Shown here: piece after piece, positions 9,779 through 21,113 of the stretch
Position numbering within the stretch: position 1 is the first letter of the stretch
Layout: the number at the start of each line of letters is the position of its first letter
NCBI RefSeq assembly: GCF_019469205.1
Contig: NZ_CP048265.1
Coordinates: 2,418,001-2,482,000 of the forward strand
Direction: 5' to 3'
DNA length: 64,000 nt
Origin: Gilliamella sp. ESL0405
GTDB taxonomy: Bacteria > Pseudomonadota > Gammaproteobacteria > Enterobacterales > Orbaceae
Made by a program: the position numbers and the translations under genes
Notes under the pieces: generated by a model
The model's database searches: none
What the model was told of the DNA's origin: nothing
What the model saw: only the letters and a program-made list of their open reading frames with translations

Positions 9779-10261
9779 TTAATAAGCTTGGTATACAATT
9801 ACAGCACGACGGTTTTTAGCATAAGCTGCTTCGTTGTGACCTAACACTGCTGGTTCTTGTTTACCATATGATCTAACGGTGATTTGAGAATCAGAAACAC
9901 CATTACCTTGTAAGTATGCTTTAACAGCATTAGCACGACGCTCACCTAATGCGATATTGTATTCTGGTGTACCACGCTCATCGGCATGACCTTGGATTTG
10001 TACAGAAACTTGAGGCCAAGTACGTAAGAATACTGAATGCGCATTTAATAATGTTGTATAATCAGGTTTAACATCATAACGATCGTAATCGAAATATACT
10101 GTGTTAACTTGTTGTAATTTTTGAAGTTGCTCTAAAGCTTGTTGTGTTAAAGTAGCGTTAGCATTACCACCATTTTTGTTGCTGCTATTAGATGAACATG
10201 CAGTTACAGCGATTAATGGTAAAGCAATCGCAGCTACTTTAAGAAATTTAGAAAATTGCAT
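9779..10261 (-). CDS. pal: Peptidoglycan-associated lipoprotein Pal
   Basis: Outer-membrane lipoprotein that tethers the membrane to peptidoglycan and binds TolB. 160 residues: lipoprotein signal with lipobox VTAC (acylated Cys at about 22), a Ser/Asn-rich tether, then an OmpA-like domain from about 50 with the peptidoglycan-binding signature [20 protein letters not shown] and C-terminal KNRRAVIVY. Length and motifs are normal for the family. It is 159 bases downstream of tolB, followed by a strong hairpin and cpoB. Confidence 0.96.
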   Translation of the reverse strand: MQFSKFLKVAAIALPLIAVTACSSNSSNKNGGNANATLTQQALEQLQKLQQVNTVYFDYDRYDVKPDYTTLLNAHSVFLRTWPQVSVQIQGHADERGTPEYNIALGERRANAVKAYLQGNGVSDSQITVRSYGKQEPAVLGHNEAAYAKNRRAVIVYQAY

Positions 10262-10420
10262 TGTATTAACTCCTTTGTGTTTGAATAAATTGTTACTTAT
10301 TATTTTTTAATTCTAACCAACTTCAAAGTAATCGATGTTACTAACTAGAAAGATTAGAGCTATATATTATAACGACCTTAAGCTTTACACAATTTTAATC
10401 ATTATAATATTGAATAAATT

Positions 10421-11731
10421 TTAACCGTTCTCTAATAAATAAGGTGACCATGCTGGGAATGTTACTTGCCCGTCAGTTGCCGGTAGTTTTGCTTTAAAGT
10501 TACCATCGGTCGAAACAAGATTCAAAATTGTCCCTAAACCTTCAGATGAACTATATATAATCATCGTACCATTTGGCGCTATACTTGGTGTTTCATCCAA
10601 ATAAGTATCAGTTAATCGTTGATAAGTACTGGTTGCGAAATCATACCTAGTAATATGTTGCTCACCATTATTGGTTGAAATCAAAGCGAGAAACGAACCG
10701 TCCGGCGCTACACGTGCATTTTGATTTTGGGTATTTTCCCAAGTTAAACGTTGCGATTCACCGGTATTGATATTAATTGTATAAAGCTGTGGACGACCGG
10801 CCTGATCAGAAGTATAAACGATTGTTTGATTATCTGGCATCCAAGATGGCTCAGTATTATTACTACGGCCTGATGTGATACGCGTGATTTTCTTCGATCT
10901 TAAATCCATTACATATAAATTCAAGCTACCGTCTTTAGATAACACCAATGCTAATTTGCTGCCATCCGGTGAAAATGCCGGTGCGCCATTGTGTCGTGGG
11001 AACGAAGCGAGAGTTTCAACCGATCCACTACCTAGTGTTTTTAATACTAAAGAAGTGCGATTATTTTCAAATGTTACATAAGCTAACTTTTTACCGTCCG
11101 GTGACCATGTAGGTGACATGAGGGGATCTTTTGAACGATGTACCGTGACTTGATCATATCCATCATAATCTGATACCCGTAATTCATGTTTGAATTGACC
11201 TTTAGTTGTTTTCACTACATAGGCGATTCGAGTTCTAAAGGCACCTTTGATACCGGTTAACGATTCAAAGATCTCATCACTAGCAGTGTGAGCGGCATAA
11301 CGAAGCCAGCGTTTTTCAATAGAAAACTCATTGCCAGCTAAAACTTCACCAGGACGATTGACGGTATCAATTAATTGGTAGTTAATTTTATACTTGCCCG
11401 ATGCATCAGGTTGAATCGAACCAACGACAACGGCTGTAATACCAATATTACGCCAAAGCGCTGGATTAACTTCTGAGGCAGTAGTTGGTCTTTGAGGCAT
11501 TGAAGCAACATCAATTGGGTTAAATTTACCACTATTACGCAAGTCAGAAGCAATAATATCATTGATAACTTGTGGAGGTTCTCCACTTCCTATCCATGTA
11601 AAGGGAACAACAGCGATTGGTTTTGCAGAACTTATACCATCAGTTATAACAATCCTTACTTCTGCATTAGACATCACTGTATAAAATAAAACAAAACAAG
11701 TTATCAAAAAGCGAGAAGCAAATTTGATCAT
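10421..11731 (-). CDS. tolB: Tol-Pal system beta-propeller protein TolB
   Basis: Periplasmic component of the Tol-Pal envelope machine. 436 residues from the ATG at 11731 (MIKFASRF...); a start 10 codons further upstream is possible but unlikely. Signal peptide about 1-24, N-terminal two-layer domain (about 25-165; [18 protein letters not shown]), then a six-bladed propeller with repeated [32 protein letters not shown] and [11 protein letters not shown] blades. The usual upstream tolQ-tolR-tolA genes are not here; 402 bases of non-coding DNA and mutM come first, so tolB-pal-cpoB must have its own promoter. Confidence 0.96.
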   Translation of the reverse strand: MIKFASRFLITCFVLFYTVMSNAEVRIVITDGISSAKPIAVVPFTWIGSGEPPQVINDIIASDLRNSGKFNPIDVASMPQRPTTASEVNPALWRNIGITAVVVGSIQPDASGKYKINYQLIDTVNRPGEVLAGNEFSIEKRWLRYAAHTASDEIFESLTGIKGAFRTRIAYVVKTTKGQFKHELRVSDYDGYDQVTVHRSKDPLMSPTWSPDGKKLAYVTFENNRTSLVLKTLGSGSVETLASFPRHNGAPAFSPDGSKLALVLSKDGSLNLYVMDLRSKKITRITSGRSNNTEPSWMPDNQTIVYTSDQAGRPQLYTININTGESQRLTWENTQNQNARVAPDGSFLALISTNNGEQHITRYDFATSTYQRLTDTYLDETPSIAPNGTMIIYSSSEGLGTILNLVSTDGNFKAKLPATDGQVTFPAWSPYLLENG

Positions 11732-11761
11732 CTTAAATTCCTTAATAAAAACGAAATACAT

Positions 11762-12163
11762 TGATTTAATAAATTAAAAACGCAATTAAATGTAACATCA
11801 AATTGTTAAAAAAATTAACATATCGCATTCATTATTAGCTGTTATTACCCTTTATCATATATAAATATTTTTTCAGCGAGAAAGATAGCCGATATTGAGT
11901 AACAAGTCTAGAGTATTTAAAACAAAAAATTACGATATGTTTACAGTTTTTTGTGGTACTAACTTTTAACAGTCTAGAATTTGATATTATTATTTTAATT
12001 TATTTGCTTATACTAATCTGATTTAAGTCAGGTTTAAAGTGTTTAAGAAGATATTTTTTTAAAAATCTGTAATAAAAAATAGAAACTTATAAAAAAATTA
12101 ATTGAAGCTATGAAGAAAATTGATCGGTATTGCTTAATATAATAAAAATAGACATCACAAATA
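11762..12163. other. 402-base AT-rich region between mutM and tolB
   Basis: No gene is apparent on either strand. A short inverted repeat with AACCTGA and TCAGATT arms is near 12015-12035. The region presumably carries the tolB promoter and the end of the mutM transcript. Confidence 0.4.
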
Positions 12164-12973
12164 TTACTTTTGGCAAGTTTCGCAATAAAAGGTATTACGC
12201 TGTCCTATACGCTTTGATTTTATTTCAGTTTTACAGTTTAAGCACGCTTGTCCTGAGCGCCCATAAACTTGTAGTTCTTGAGCAAAGTAACCCGGTTTAC
12301 CGTCAGATTTTAGAAAATCTTTTAACGTCGTACCGCCTTGCTCTATAGACTGATTCAAAACCTGTTTAATTGCCACAACTAATCTTTCAAATTCTGCCCG
12401 TTTTAAGGTATTCACTTTTCGATTTGGATTAATGTGTGCCATAAATAGTGACTCAGAAGCATAAATATTGCCAACGCCAACAACGATATGGTTATCCATT
12501 ATAAAGTTTTTGATTGGCACTTGGCGATTTTTGGCTTTGTCTAATAAATAGTTAGCACAAAATTCATCACCTAATGGCTCGGGTCCTAAATGTTTTAACT
12601 GAGTCACATCATCGATAGATTCAGCCCAAAGCCATGAGCCAAAGCGACGTGGATCAGTATAGCGCAAAATTACGCCATTATCTAATACCAAATCGACATG
12701 ATCATGTTTTTGGACAGTTTGTTGATTTTGCAAAATACGTAAGCTACCTGACATTCCTAAGTGAATCACTATCCAGTTATGCGTTAACTTTAATAGCAGA
12801 TACTTTGCTCGCCGTTGCACATCTAAAATAACTTGCCCATGCGCACCACTTATTGCCTCATCGATAGGCCACCGCAATTTGGGCTGCCTAACAATGATTT
12901 GTTTGATAGTTTGCCCTTTTAAGTAAGGTAATATACCTCGTCGGCTTGTTTCAACTTCTGGTAATTCAGGCAT
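12164..12973 (-). CDS. mutM: Formamidopyrimidine-DNA glycosylase (Fpg)
   Basis: Bifunctional glycosylase/AP lyase that removes 8-oxoguanine and ring-opened purines. 269 residues. The N terminus PELPEVET gives the catalytic Pro2 and Glu3. The helix-two-turn-helix region includes [11 protein letters not shown]. The C-terminal zinc finger is CLNC-16-CETC (about 243-266), including the DNA-contacting R and the [12 protein letters not shown] lead-in. Length is normal. It starts 11 bases after the stop of mrcB on the same strand, so it probably shares that transcript, an unusual partner for this repair gene. Confidence 0.96.
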   Translation of the reverse strand: MPELPEVETSRRGILPYLKGQTIKQIIVRQPKLRWPIDEAISGAHGQVILDVQRRAKYLLLKLTHNWIVIHLGMSGSLRILQNQQTVQKHDHVDLVLDNGVILRYTDPRRFGSWLWAESIDDVTQLKHLGPEPLGDEFCANYLLDKAKNRQVPIKNFIMDNHIVVGVGNIYASESLFMAHINPNRKVNTLKRAEFERLVVAIKQVLNQSIEQGGTTLKDFLKSDGKPGYFAQELQVYGRSGQACLNCKTEIKSKRIGQRNTFYCETCQK

Positions 12974-12983
12974 AATATTCCAC

Positions 12984-15311
12984 TTAGTTGTTAAACATAT
13001 CCGTTACCCACGATGGCGCTTGTTGTGTCGGCGTCAATTCATTATTGGCTGAACATAAGCTTTGCGGGTTGGTTGTCCATACCGGTAAAGTACGTCCTCC
13101 ACTGCTACCGTCGCATTGCCATTGACCATTACTGTCGATAGGCATGGTAAAGATATTTTGAGGTAACGGTTGCAGCAATTTTTTCGGTGGATTGTTTTGT
13201 AAGTATTCACTATATATTTTTAGTGCACCCGTCGCACCGGTTAATTTCATTGGTGTATGATCATCAAGCCCAATCCAAATGACCGCAACATTTTTGCCGT
13301 CAATCCCGGTAAACCAGCTATCACGTGAATCATTACTTGTGCCGGTTTTAGCCGCTAAATTAAATGAGCCATATTTAGCTTTTAATGATCGAGATGTTCC
13401 CGATGCGACCACTTGTTGCATAGCATAAGTTGTTAGATAAGCCGACTGTTGAGATACCGCTTGAATTTGTTGTGGGTAGCTTTGATAAACAAGTTCGCCT
13501 TTATCAGTCAATACATATCTTAAAATTGTTAATGGTGAGCGCTTACCATTATTTGCGATAGTTTGGAACATTTGCGCTGTTTCAAGTGGTGTTAATTCCA
13601 ATGCACCAAGTAATCTTGACGGTAAATTAGGGATCCTGTCAGACGGTACGCCCAATGATTGAAGTGTATTTTTGGTCGCATCAAGTCCTAATGCCATACC
13701 GAGATTGACCGTTGGTACATTAAGAGAAAGTGCTAAAGCATCAACCAACATCACTCGATCTCGGAATTTACGGTCGTAGTTTTTAGGTTGCCAGTAAGAA
13801 CCATTATCGAGCTTAATTGATAACGGGCTATCATCAAGCCAAGTGTTAAGTTGATAATGGTCGGGTTGCCCAAGCGCTGTTAAATAGGTTGACGGTTTTG
13901 CCAATGAGCCTATTGCTCGTCTTGTTAACCAAGCACGGTTGTAACCAGGATAACGAGGCTCAGCACTACCAATAATAGACCGAATTTCACCGGTTTCACG
14001 GCTGACAATCACCATAGCTGTTTGTAAATCTTTGCTGGTCGATTTACGTAATGTTTCAATCTGATTGGTGACCGCTTGTTCAGCTGAAGCTTGTGCCACT
14101 GGATCGAAGGTGGTGAAAATTTTCATTCCGGAGAGATGATCTGCTTTATCCCCTAACTGTTTTCGCAGTTCACTTCGAACAACTTGCATAAAGGCAGGTT
14201 GTGGAGAAATCACCCCGCCTTTAGGTAACACCGAAAGTGGGCGCTGACTTAATAGATTGTATAGCTCTTCATCGATAATACCTTGTTGCTGAGCCAGTTT
14301 TAACACCACATTACGGCGTTCGGTAACTTGTTGTGGTTGAGTCCAAGGATTATATACCGATGCTCCTTTGACCATACCCACTAATACCGCTTGCTGATCT
14401 AAAGTTAATTCATTAACCGGACGACCAAAATAGTAAAGACTGGCTAACGGAAATCCGTGAATTTCCTCAGCACCGGCTTGACCAAAATAGACTTCGTTAA
14501 GATAGAGTTCTAAAATACGCTCTTTGCTATAACGCGCATCTAAAATTAACGCCATATAAGCTTCACGTAATTTACGACTTAAACTCCTTTCATTGCTCAA
14601 AAACAGATTTTTAACTGTCTGTTGGGTTAAGGTACTACCACCTTCGGTGCGACCGGTGGTTAAATTCACATAAATAGCCCGACCAATGGAGTATAGACTT
14701 ATACCATGATGCTCATAAAAACGCTTATCTTCGGTGGCAATGAGTGTTTGTAACAACGAATCGGGAAACTGTTTTAATGGCACAAATAGCCGTTGCTCAC
14801 CATTAGGCGAATGCATCATGGTGATTAATTTAGGATCGATTTTGAGTAAACCAAAATCTCGTCCGGTATCTAAATTTGTGATGCGGTCGATGCGGTTATC
14901 ATAAAAGGTAATTCTAACGCGAAAAGCTTGCTCTTCACCGTCAGGGAACATGAATGGTCGGCGATAAATTTCTACCGCATCATTAGATACAATGAATTCA
15001 CCGGGACGGGTTGCTTTACTATCTTGCTGACGATATTGTGCGCCATTAAGCATGGTCACAACATCACTTAAACTGTAATCGCTATCCGGTTCAAGGTCGA
15101 TAATTTGCCCATATACTGCCGCAGGTAATTCCCAAACATTACCTTCAATACGCTCTTTAATTTGTTGATCAAGATAGATGCCGTAAATGACAGTTACGGC
15201 CATAAAAATCAAAAAAAGTTTGAAGATTAATGACCAAAATCGACGCCATAAAGATCTCTTTTTATTTTTTGATTTTTTCTTAGCTGATTTTTTTTGGGTT
15301 GATTTATTCAA
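12984..15311 (-). CDS. mrcB: Penicillin-binding protein 1B (bifunctional class A PBP)
   Basis: Inner-membrane enzyme that polymerises and cross-links peptidoglycan. 775 residues: Lys/Arg-rich cytosolic tail (1-24), one membrane helix (about 27-46), a UB2H regulatory domain (about 60-145, docking site of LpoB), a GT51 glycosyltransferase (about 165-330, catalytic Glu194 in [20 protein letters not shown]) and a transpeptidase (about 395-690, S469-L-A-K472, SLN in [15 protein letters not shown]). Presence of UB2H identifies PBP1B over PBP1A. mutM follows directly; mepM, another wall gene, is 121 bases upstream. Confidence 0.95.
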   Translation of the reverse strand: MNKSTQKKSAKKKSKNKKRSLWRRFWSLIFKLFLIFMAVTVIYGIYLDQQIKERIEGNVWELPAAVYGQIIDLEPDSDYSLSDVVTMLNGAQYRQQDSKATRPGEFIVSNDAVEIYRRPFMFPDGEEQAFRVRITFYDNRIDRITNLDTGRDFGLLKIDPKLITMMHSPNGEQRLFVPLKQFPDSLLQTLIATEDKRFYEHHGISLYSIGRAIYVNLTTGRTEGGSTLTQQTVKNLFLSNERSLSRKLREAYMALILDARYSKERILELYLNEVYFGQAGAEEIHGFPLASLYYFGRPVNELTLDQQAVLVGMVKGASVYNPWTQPQQVTERRNVVLKLAQQQGIIDEELYNLLSQRPLSVLPKGGVISPQPAFMQVVRSELRKQLGDKADHLSGMKIFTTFDPVAQASAEQAVTNQIETLRKSTSKDLQTAMVIVSRETGEIRSIIGSAEPRYPGYNRAWLTRRAIGSLAKPSTYLTALGQPDHYQLNTWLDDSPLSIKLDNGSYWQPKNYDRKFRDRVMLVDALALSLNVPTVNLGMALGLDATKNTLQSLGVPSDRIPNLPSRLLGALELTPLETAQMFQTIANNGKRSPLTILRYVLTDKGELVYQSYPQQIQAVSQQSAYLTTYAMQQVVASGTSRSLKAKYGSFNLAAKTGTSNDSRDSWFTGIDGKNVAVIWIGLDDHTPMKLTGATGALKIYSEYLQNNPPKKLLQPLPQNIFTMPIDSNGQWQCDGSSGGRTLPVWTTNPQSLCSANNELTPTQQAPSWVTDMFNN

Positions 15312-15432
15312 ACTACACCTAACAATTACACTGTATAAAATTAGCTTATAATAACACAGTTTTTTAGCCAGATATCTGCAAACTTTTTGTAAAAAAGTGG
15401 TGCGCCCACACTATATTATCTATAAGCCAAAG

Positions 15433-16794
15433 TTAAAACGTTAGTTGCGATTGGATCTGTTTCACTTTTGCTAAGAACGCTTTTTTAGATTTACCGGTTA
15501 AACCTTCATTGATCGGTAAACTTGCCGTTAATGGGTTAACAGGTTTGTTGTTAATATGCAGTTCAAAGTGTAAATGAGGGCCGGTTGAACGCCCGGTATT
15601 ACCAGATAGACCAATTTTATCACCCTGCTTCACTTGTTGCCCTTGTTTCACCAAAATTTTATCTAAATGCATGTAAGTTGTCATATATTGGCGACCATGT
15701 CGAATAGCCACATAGTTACCAGCTGAGCCGCTATATTTAGCGATAACAACTTCACCATTTCCCACAGATAAAACAGGAGTGCCCCTTGATACGGCAAAAT
15801 CGACACCATTATGAGGTGTGACAACTTTGGTTACAGGATGTAAACGTCGCGGATTAAAGCCGGAAGATACCCGAGCTTGTTTGGCTAGCGGATAACGGAA
15901 AAAGCTTTGTGATAAACTTGCACCATTGACATCATAGTATTTGCCGTCGTCAGCTAAAATAGCATAATAATCTTTAGTGCCATTTTTGAATCTAACGCCC
16001 AGCAGCTGACTTTTGGATAAGCGATCACCGTGCTTTTCACGAGTTAAGACAACTGAGAATTTATCGCCAATTTGCAGTTTGCGAAAATCCAATCGCCATT
16101 GTAATGCACGAGTGATAATACCAATTTCATTACTGGTTAAGCCACTTTTACGCGCATCAGCCACAAAACTGGATTTGATGACCCCGGTTATAACTTTATT
16201 TTCTTGTGAAACGTTTTCTGCTGTCTCGGACGTTTCAACGAATTTATCACCTGATTTCTCATAAACTCGGATGTTATTGCTGGAAATTGCCCATGTCAGA
16301 TTTTGTAAATTATGATTATCATCCGTTGTCCAACTGATTTGCTGCCCTATTCTTAAATTGGCCAGTTGTTTATATTTATTGGTCAGCAAAAATACATCTT
16401 TTTTGCTAACATTATAACGTAACAAAATCGCATGTAAGGTATCACCACGAGAAATCGTATATTGAACAGTATTATTATCTTTGCCATCAATAATTTCATC
16501 AATTTCATCTGGAGCTATCTGATCTTCCGGTTCATCTGAGGACTCAGTTACATTGTCAGAGTTTGATTGAGCTTCGGCAATTTCAACTCGCCCTTCACCA
16601 ACATCTATCGTAGATTTATCAGTAACGGTTGTTTGTGCCTGAGAATTTAAAGGAACATAAACAGTACGTCCAAAATTTAATGGGCGCCATAATAGGATGA
16701 ATAAGATAATAATAACCAGAGATCCTAATATTGAAAAATAAGGAATTTTAAATTTATTCTTTTCAATATTAAGTGATTTAATCTGCCGTACCAA
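15433..16794 (-). CDS. mepM: Murein DD-endopeptidase MepM-like (M23 family)
   Basis: Cleaves peptide cross-links to allow wall growth. 453 residues: N-terminal membrane anchor (about 19-40), an acidic linker (65-105), a LysM-like domain (about 112-160, YTISRGDTLHAILLRYNV), an OapA/Csd3-type middle domain, and an M23 zinc metallopeptidase domain (about 310-420) with the zinc ligands in HNGVDF and HLHFEL. It lies 28 bases after znuA on the same strand, the arrangement known in E. coli (mepM next to znuA), and may be co-regulated with zinc import, which would suit a zinc enzyme. Confidence 0.92.
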   Translation of the reverse strand: MVRQIKSLNIEKNKFKIPYFSILGSLVIIILFILLWRPLNFGRTVYVPLNSQAQTTVTDKSTIDVGEGRVEIAEAQSNSDNVTESSDEPEDQIAPDEIDEIIDGKDNNTVQYTISRGDTLHAILLRYNVSKKDVFLLTNKYKQLANLRIGQQISWTTDDNHNLQNLTWAISSNNIRVYEKSGDKFVETSETAENVSQENKVITGVIKSSFVADARKSGLTSNEIGIITRALQWRLDFRKLQIGDKFSVVLTREKHGDRLSKSQLLGVRFKNGTKDYYAILADDGKYYDVNGASLSQSFFRYPLAKQARVSSGFNPRRLHPVTKVVTPHNGVDFAVSRGTPVLSVGNGEVVIAKYSGSAGNYVAIRHGRQYMTTYMHLDKILVKQGQQVKQGDKIGLSGNTGRSTGPHLHFELHINNKPVNPLTASLPINEGLTGKSKKAFLAKVKQIQSQLTF

Positions 16795-16822
16795 AATTAA
16801 CCTTAACTATTTATCATCTAAA

Positions 16823-17782
16823 TTATTTATCATTCAAACAATCCAACAGTTGCTCAGTTAATTTTAATAAAAATTGTGAATAAGCATCTTTTGTTACAGC
16901 AATGCCTGTTCCTAATGGATTTAATTCTCCAATTCGTACATCAGTTCCATTCACTAACTTTTCAATAACTGCAGGGCTAAACTGTGGTTCTTTAAATATA
17001 CATACTGCTTGGTGTTCTTTTAACTCCTGTTGAATTGCATACAATTTTTGAACACCAGGCTGGACTGCTGGATTTATAGTAAAACTTCCTAGATTCTTTA
17101 ATCCGAACTGTGATTCAAAATACCCATAAGCATCATGAAACACAAAATATCCTCTATTTTGTACGTTAATTACTTTTTTTGCAATGATTTGTTCTGTATC
17201 TGCCAGTTTTGTTGTGAATTTGTTTAGATTTTCATCAATTAATACTTTTTTATTGGGATATAACTTAATAAGTTGGTCATGAATGGTTTGTGCAATCACT
17301 CTAGCTATCTTTGGCGATAACCAAATATGTTCATCATACTCGCCACGATGATGATGTTCTGACAGGTCGTCTTCTGCATGATCGTGATCATGGTCATGCT
17401 CTTCATGACTGGTACGTAATAACGGTTTAATTTGTGCAATATCCATAAGTTCAATTTGTTTTTGCTTATCGATATTTTTTAATACGGTAGGCATAAATGT
17501 TTCCATATCTTCGCCAACCCAGATAATTAATTGCGCATTTTTAATTTTTAGCAGATCTGAAGGCTTTAATGAATAAGTATGCGGGGAAACACCGTCGGGC
17601 AATAAAATTTCGGTATCAGTGACATTCCAAGCGATGGCTTCTGTGATAAACCCGATAGGTTTAACAGATGATATAATTTTAGCTTGAGCGTAAGTGGTCA
17701 TTGCGCCAATAGCAAAGCTAAAACCAACGATCACAAAGTAATTTGCTAATTGTTTTATGTTTTTATTGATATAATTTTTCAC
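16823..17782 (-). CDS. znuA: High-affinity zinc ABC transporter, periplasmic binding protein
   Basis: Captures periplasmic zinc for the ZnuBC importer. 319 residues: signal peptide (about 1-34, AQA), zinc ligands in GVSPHTYSL and DEHIWLSP plus the late FHDAYGYFE, and a His/Asp-rich loop (about 122-150, EEHDHDHDHAEDD) typical of ZnuA, thought to collect zinc. It is transcribed away from znuCB, with a Zur-like palindrome in the 94-base divergent gap. mepM follows. Confidence 0.96.
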   Translation of the reverse strand: MKNYINKNIKQLANYFVIVGFSFAIGAMTTYAQAKIISSVKPIGFITEAIAWNVTDTEILLPDGVSPHTYSLKPSDLLKIKNAQLIIWVGEDMETFMPTVLKNIDKQKQIELMDIAQIKPLLRTSHEEHDHDHDHAEDDLSEHHHRGEYDEHIWLSPKIARVIAQTIHDQLIKLYPNKKVLIDENLNKFTTKLADTEQIIAKKVINVQNRGYFVFHDAYGYFESQFGLKNLGSFTINPAVQPGVQKLYAIQQELKEHQAVCIFKEPQFSPAVIEKLVNGTDVRIGELNPLGTGIAVTKDAYSQFLLKLTEQLLDCLNDK

Positions 17783-17829
17783 ATCATTATCCCATATTTA
17801 TAAAATATGATAGAATAGATTCCCATAAT

Positions 17830-17844
17830 TGTTATAATATAACA
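17830..17844. promoter_or_regulatory. Zur operator between znuA and znuCB
   Basis: TGTTATA-A-TATAACA is a perfect 7-1-7 palindrome and equals the core of the enterobacterial Zur consensus. It sits centrally between the divergent zinc-transport genes, so zinc-loaded Zur should repress both directions. Confidence 0.88.
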
Positions 17845-17876
17845 TAACATTTAGATCAGCAAGGGCTATCAATAAT

Positions 17877-18659
17877 ATGACTCAATTAATCAAGCTTGAT
17901 AATGTGTCGGTCGAAATAAACCACCAAAAGATATTATATGATGTTTCATTATCGATTAGTCTTAATCAAATCATTACGGTACTTGGCCCAAATGGTGCAG
18001 GTAAATCAACCCTTGTTAAAGTGATCTTGGGGTTAATGGATCAGACTTCCGGTACCATTGAACGCTTGCCTAATTTAACCATTGGCTATGTTCCTCAATC
18101 AATTAACTTAAATCCAACTTTACCCATTACCGTTGAGCGTTTTATGCGCTTAAATAAACAATTAAGCAAAAACGACATTGTAGAGACTTTATCTTTGGTC
18201 AAAGCTGAATACTTAATTAAGCGCTCAATGCATCAGTTATCGGGTGGTGAACTTCAGCGGGTTTTGCTTGCGCAAGCATTAGCAAAACGGCCTAAACTGT
18301 TAATTCTTGATGAACCAACTCAAGGGGTCGATGTTAATGGGCAAGTTTTGTTATATGATCTTATTGCTGATGCTAAAAATGTATTTAATTGCGGTATTCT
18401 AATGGTTTCTCATGATCTGCATTTGGTTATGGCTAAAACCGATGAGGTAATTTGTTTAAATCATCATATTTGCTGCTCCGGAACGCCAGCTATTGTCTCT
18501 AACGATCCTGAGTTTATATCCTTATTCGGTCAACATGGCGCATCACAAATTGCTTTATATAAACATCATCACAATCATCAACACGATTGCTGTAAACAAC
18601 CTGTTGAACAGACTAAACAGATAAAGTTACCTGATTTTGGAAGGAAAAATAATGATTGA
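17877..18659 (+). CDS. znuC: Zinc ABC transporter ATP-binding protein
   Basis: ATPase of the ZnuABC importer. 260 residues with Walker [10 protein letters not shown] (about 39-47), signature LSGGELQRV (about 121-129), Walker [10 protein letters not shown] and the switch His in MVSHDLHLV. The C-terminal tail (about 225-245) has a His-rich patch ([12 protein letters not shown]) that could bind metal. znuB overlaps its 3' end by 8 bases. Confidence 0.96.
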   Translation: MTQLIKLDNVSVEINHQKILYDVSLSISLNQIITVLGPNGAGKSTLVKVILGLMDQTSGTIERLPNLTIGYVPQSINLNPTLPITVERFMRLNKQLSKNDIVETLSLVKAEYLIKRSMHQLSGGELQRVLLAQALAKRPKLLILDEPTQGVDVNGQVLLYDLIADAKNVFNCGILMVSHDLHLVMAKTDEVICLNHHICCSGTPAIVSNDPEFISLFGQHGASQIALYKHHHNHQHDCCKQPVEQTKQIKLPDFGRKNND

Positions 18660-19455
18660 GTTACTGCTCCCGTCTTTATTAGCTGGTTTGTGTTTAAGCT
18701 GTGTAACTGGCCCATTAGGAACCTTTGTTGTTTGGCGAAGGATGTCCTATTTTGGTGACACATTATCGCATGCAGCTTTACTTGGTGTAGCGTTTGGATT
18801 CTTGCTGAATATCAATCTTTTTTATGCCATTATTTTTGTTACGCTGATTTTAGCTTTAGGGCTAATGTGGTTGGAATCACAAAAACAACTACCGATTGAT
18901 ACCCTACTCGGCATTTTGGCGCATAGTGCATTATCACTAGGTTTGGTGGTCATTAGTTTAATGGATAGTATCCGTATCGATTTAATGGGCTATCTATTTG
19001 GTGATCTATTAGCTGTCACCATGTTCGATGTATACCAAATCTTAATTTGTGTTTTATTTATTGGTTTAATGCTGTTGTGGCGTTGGAATCATTTTCTATA
19101 CATAACAGTCAGTGAAGAGTTAGCCTTTACTCAAGGTATCAATATACAATTTACTAAACTGCTGTTAACACTATTACTGGCTTTGACGATCGGCATAGCA
19201 ATGAAATTTGTCGGGGCTTTAATTATCACTTCATTATTAATCATTCCCGCTGCCACCGCAAAATATTATGCTAAAACGCCTGAAGCAATGGCGCTTATTG
19301 CGATTATTATCGGTATGCTTTCCGTTATAGGTGGCTTAGTTTTTTCGCTTATTTATGACACACCGACAGGCCCTTCAGTGGTATTGAGTGGTACTTGTTT
19401 ATTTTTTATTTCGTTATTTTTAGCTAAGTTTTTATTAAGTGAAAAAAAACAATAA
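18652..19455 (+). CDS. znuB: Zinc ABC transporter permease
   Basis: Membrane channel of the ZnuABC importer. 267 residues from the ATG at 18652, which overlaps the znuC stop (ATGATTGA) and has AAGGA seven bases upstream; an in-frame start 15 bases earlier is less likely. About eight hydrophobic segments; family signatures include [26 protein letters not shown] near the N terminus and [20 protein letters not shown]. Translational coupling with znuC is likely. Confidence 0.95.
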   Translation: MIELLLPSLLAGLCLSCVTGPLGTFVVWRRMSYFGDTLSHAALLGVAFGFLLNINLFYAIIFVTLILALGLMWLESQKQLPIDTLLGILAHSALSLGLVVISLMDSIRIDLMGYLFGDLLAVTMFDVYQILICVLFIGLMLLWRWNHFLYITVSEELAFTQGINIQFTKLLLTLLLALTIGIAMKFVGALIITSLLIIPAATAKYYAKTPEAMALIAIIIGMLSVIGGLVFSLIYDTPTGPSVVLSGTCLFFISLFLAKFLLSEKKQ

Positions 19456-19585
19456 AAATAACCAATAAATAAGAAAAAACAAAACATTTTTTGCGAGCAA
19501 AGTCGCATTTATCATTAAGTTGAACTTAATATTTATCTAAACACGATAAATTAAAGAAAGTTTTTTATACTTAATGGTGCAAATT

Positions 19586-21109
19586 ATGTCTCTTGCGATT
19601 GTCTCAACCCGTGCTTCTATCGGAATACAAGCACCGCAAATCAATGTCGAAGTACACATTAGTAATGGATTGCCTGGTTTTGTACTAGTAGGGCTACCTG
19701 AAGCAACGGTGAAAGAAGCAAAAGATCGGGTTAGGAGCGCCATTATCAATAGCGGCTTCACATTTCCGGCAAAGAAAATCACCGTTAACCTCTCACCCGC
19801 TGATCTTCCTAAAGAAGGAAGTCGTTTTGATTTACCTATAGCTATCGCTATTTTAGCTGCTACAGAGCAAATTCCGGTAGATAATCTGGCACAGTATGAG
19901 TTCTTAGGTGAGTTAGCGCTTTCGGGCGATATAAGAGCGGTTAAAGGCGCAATTCCGGCGGCAATAGCATCAAAGAAAAATCATCGTGTTTTAATTATTT
20001 CAGCTGAAAATCAATCTGAATTATCTTTGATTCACCATAACAATACATTAATCACCACTAATTTATTACAACTATGCCAATATTTATATAATGAAATCAA
20101 TTTGCCCATGGTTGAATATCGTGATCATAACGATAATGGAAATCAAGTAGAAAAATTAGAAGACATTGTCGGTCAGGAACATGCTAAAAGAGCGTTGGAA
20201 ATTGCCGCTGCTGGTGGTCATAATCTATTATTAATTGGTCCTCCCGGAACAGGTAAAACAATGTTAGCAACACGTTTAACTTCGCTTTTACCGCCGCTAT
20301 CAGACGATGAAGCGTTACAAAGCGCTGCAATAACGAGCCTTGTAAGTCCTAATGGCTCGATAAAAAATTGGCGTCAAAGACCGTTTAGAGCGCCTCATCA
20401 TAGCGCATCAACCGCAGCTTTAGTCGGTGGTGGCTCAATACCTAAACCGGGGGAAATTTCATTAGCACATAATGGCGTACTATTTTTAGATGAACTACCG
20501 GAATTTAATCGTAAAGTGCTTGATGCCTTAAGGGAACCGATTGAATCGGGCGAAATAGTGATTTCAAGAGCCAATGCGAAAATAAAATTTCCTGCCAAAT
20601 TTCAACTTATTGCCGCTATGAATCCAAGCCCAACCGGTCATTATCAAGGTACGCATAATAGAACAACGCCTCAACAAACTATGCGTTATTTAAATCGGCT
20701 ATCGGGGCCATTTTTAGATAGGTTTGATATCTCTATCGAAGTGCCATTATTACCTAAAGGGACACTTAGTCAGAAAAATATCGCAGTTGAATCAACACAG
20801 AGCGTAAAACAGCGAGTATTTAAAGCAAGAGAAATACAATTAGGAAGGAATAACAAGCTTAATAGTCAGCTAAGCGTAAATGAGATAAAACATTATTGTC
20901 TGTTATCGGATGAGAATAACGAGTATTTGGAACAAGCTTTGATTAAATTAGGTCTTTCAGCACGAGCATGGCACCGAATTTTGAAAGTCTCACGTACTAT
21001 TGCGGATTTAGATTCATCAGTCAATATAGAACGACAACATATTTCAGAAGCATTAAGTTATCGTTCTATGGATAGGTTATTAATTCAATTACATAAAAAC
21101 ATTGGGTAA
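19586..21109 (+). CDS. comM: Magnesium-chelatase-like AAA ATPase YifB/ComM
   Basis: ComM homologues are hexameric branch-migration helicases that help integrate DNA during natural transformation; the enterobacterial copy is named YifB. 507 residues from the ATG at 19586 (MSLAIVSTRA). N-terminal ChlI/Lon-C-like domain (about 20-140, EVHISNGLPGFVLVGLPE), AAA+ core (about 190-395: Walker A GPPGTGKT, Walker B LFLDELPE, SPTGHYQG) and a C-terminal Mg-chelatase domain (about 400-500). It converges on maoP with only four bases between stops, as in E. coli. Confidence 0.93.
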   Translation: MSLAIVSTRASIGIQAPQINVEVHISNGLPGFVLVGLPEATVKEAKDRVRSAIINSGFTFPAKKITVNLSPADLPKEGSRFDLPIAIAILAATEQIPVDNLAQYEFLGELALSGDIRAVKGAIPAAIASKKNHRVLIISAENQSELSLIHHNNTLITTNLLQLCQYLYNEINLPMVEYRDHNDNGNQVEKLEDIVGQEHAKRALEIAAAGGHNLLLIGPPGTGKTMLATRLTSLLPPLSDDEALQSAAITSLVSPNGSIKNWRQRPFRAPHHSASTAALVGGGSIPKPGEISLAHNGVLFLDELPEFNRKVLDALREPIESGEIVISRANAKIKFPAKFQLIAAMNPSPTGHYQGTHNRTTPQQTMRYLNRLSGPFLDRFDISIEVPLLPKGTLSQKNIAVESTQSVKQRVFKAREIQLGRNNKLNSQLSVNEIKHYCLLSDENNEYLEQALIKLGLSARAWHRILKVSRTIADLDSSVNIERQHISEALSYRSMDRLLIQLHKNIG

Positions 21110-21113
21110 TCAA

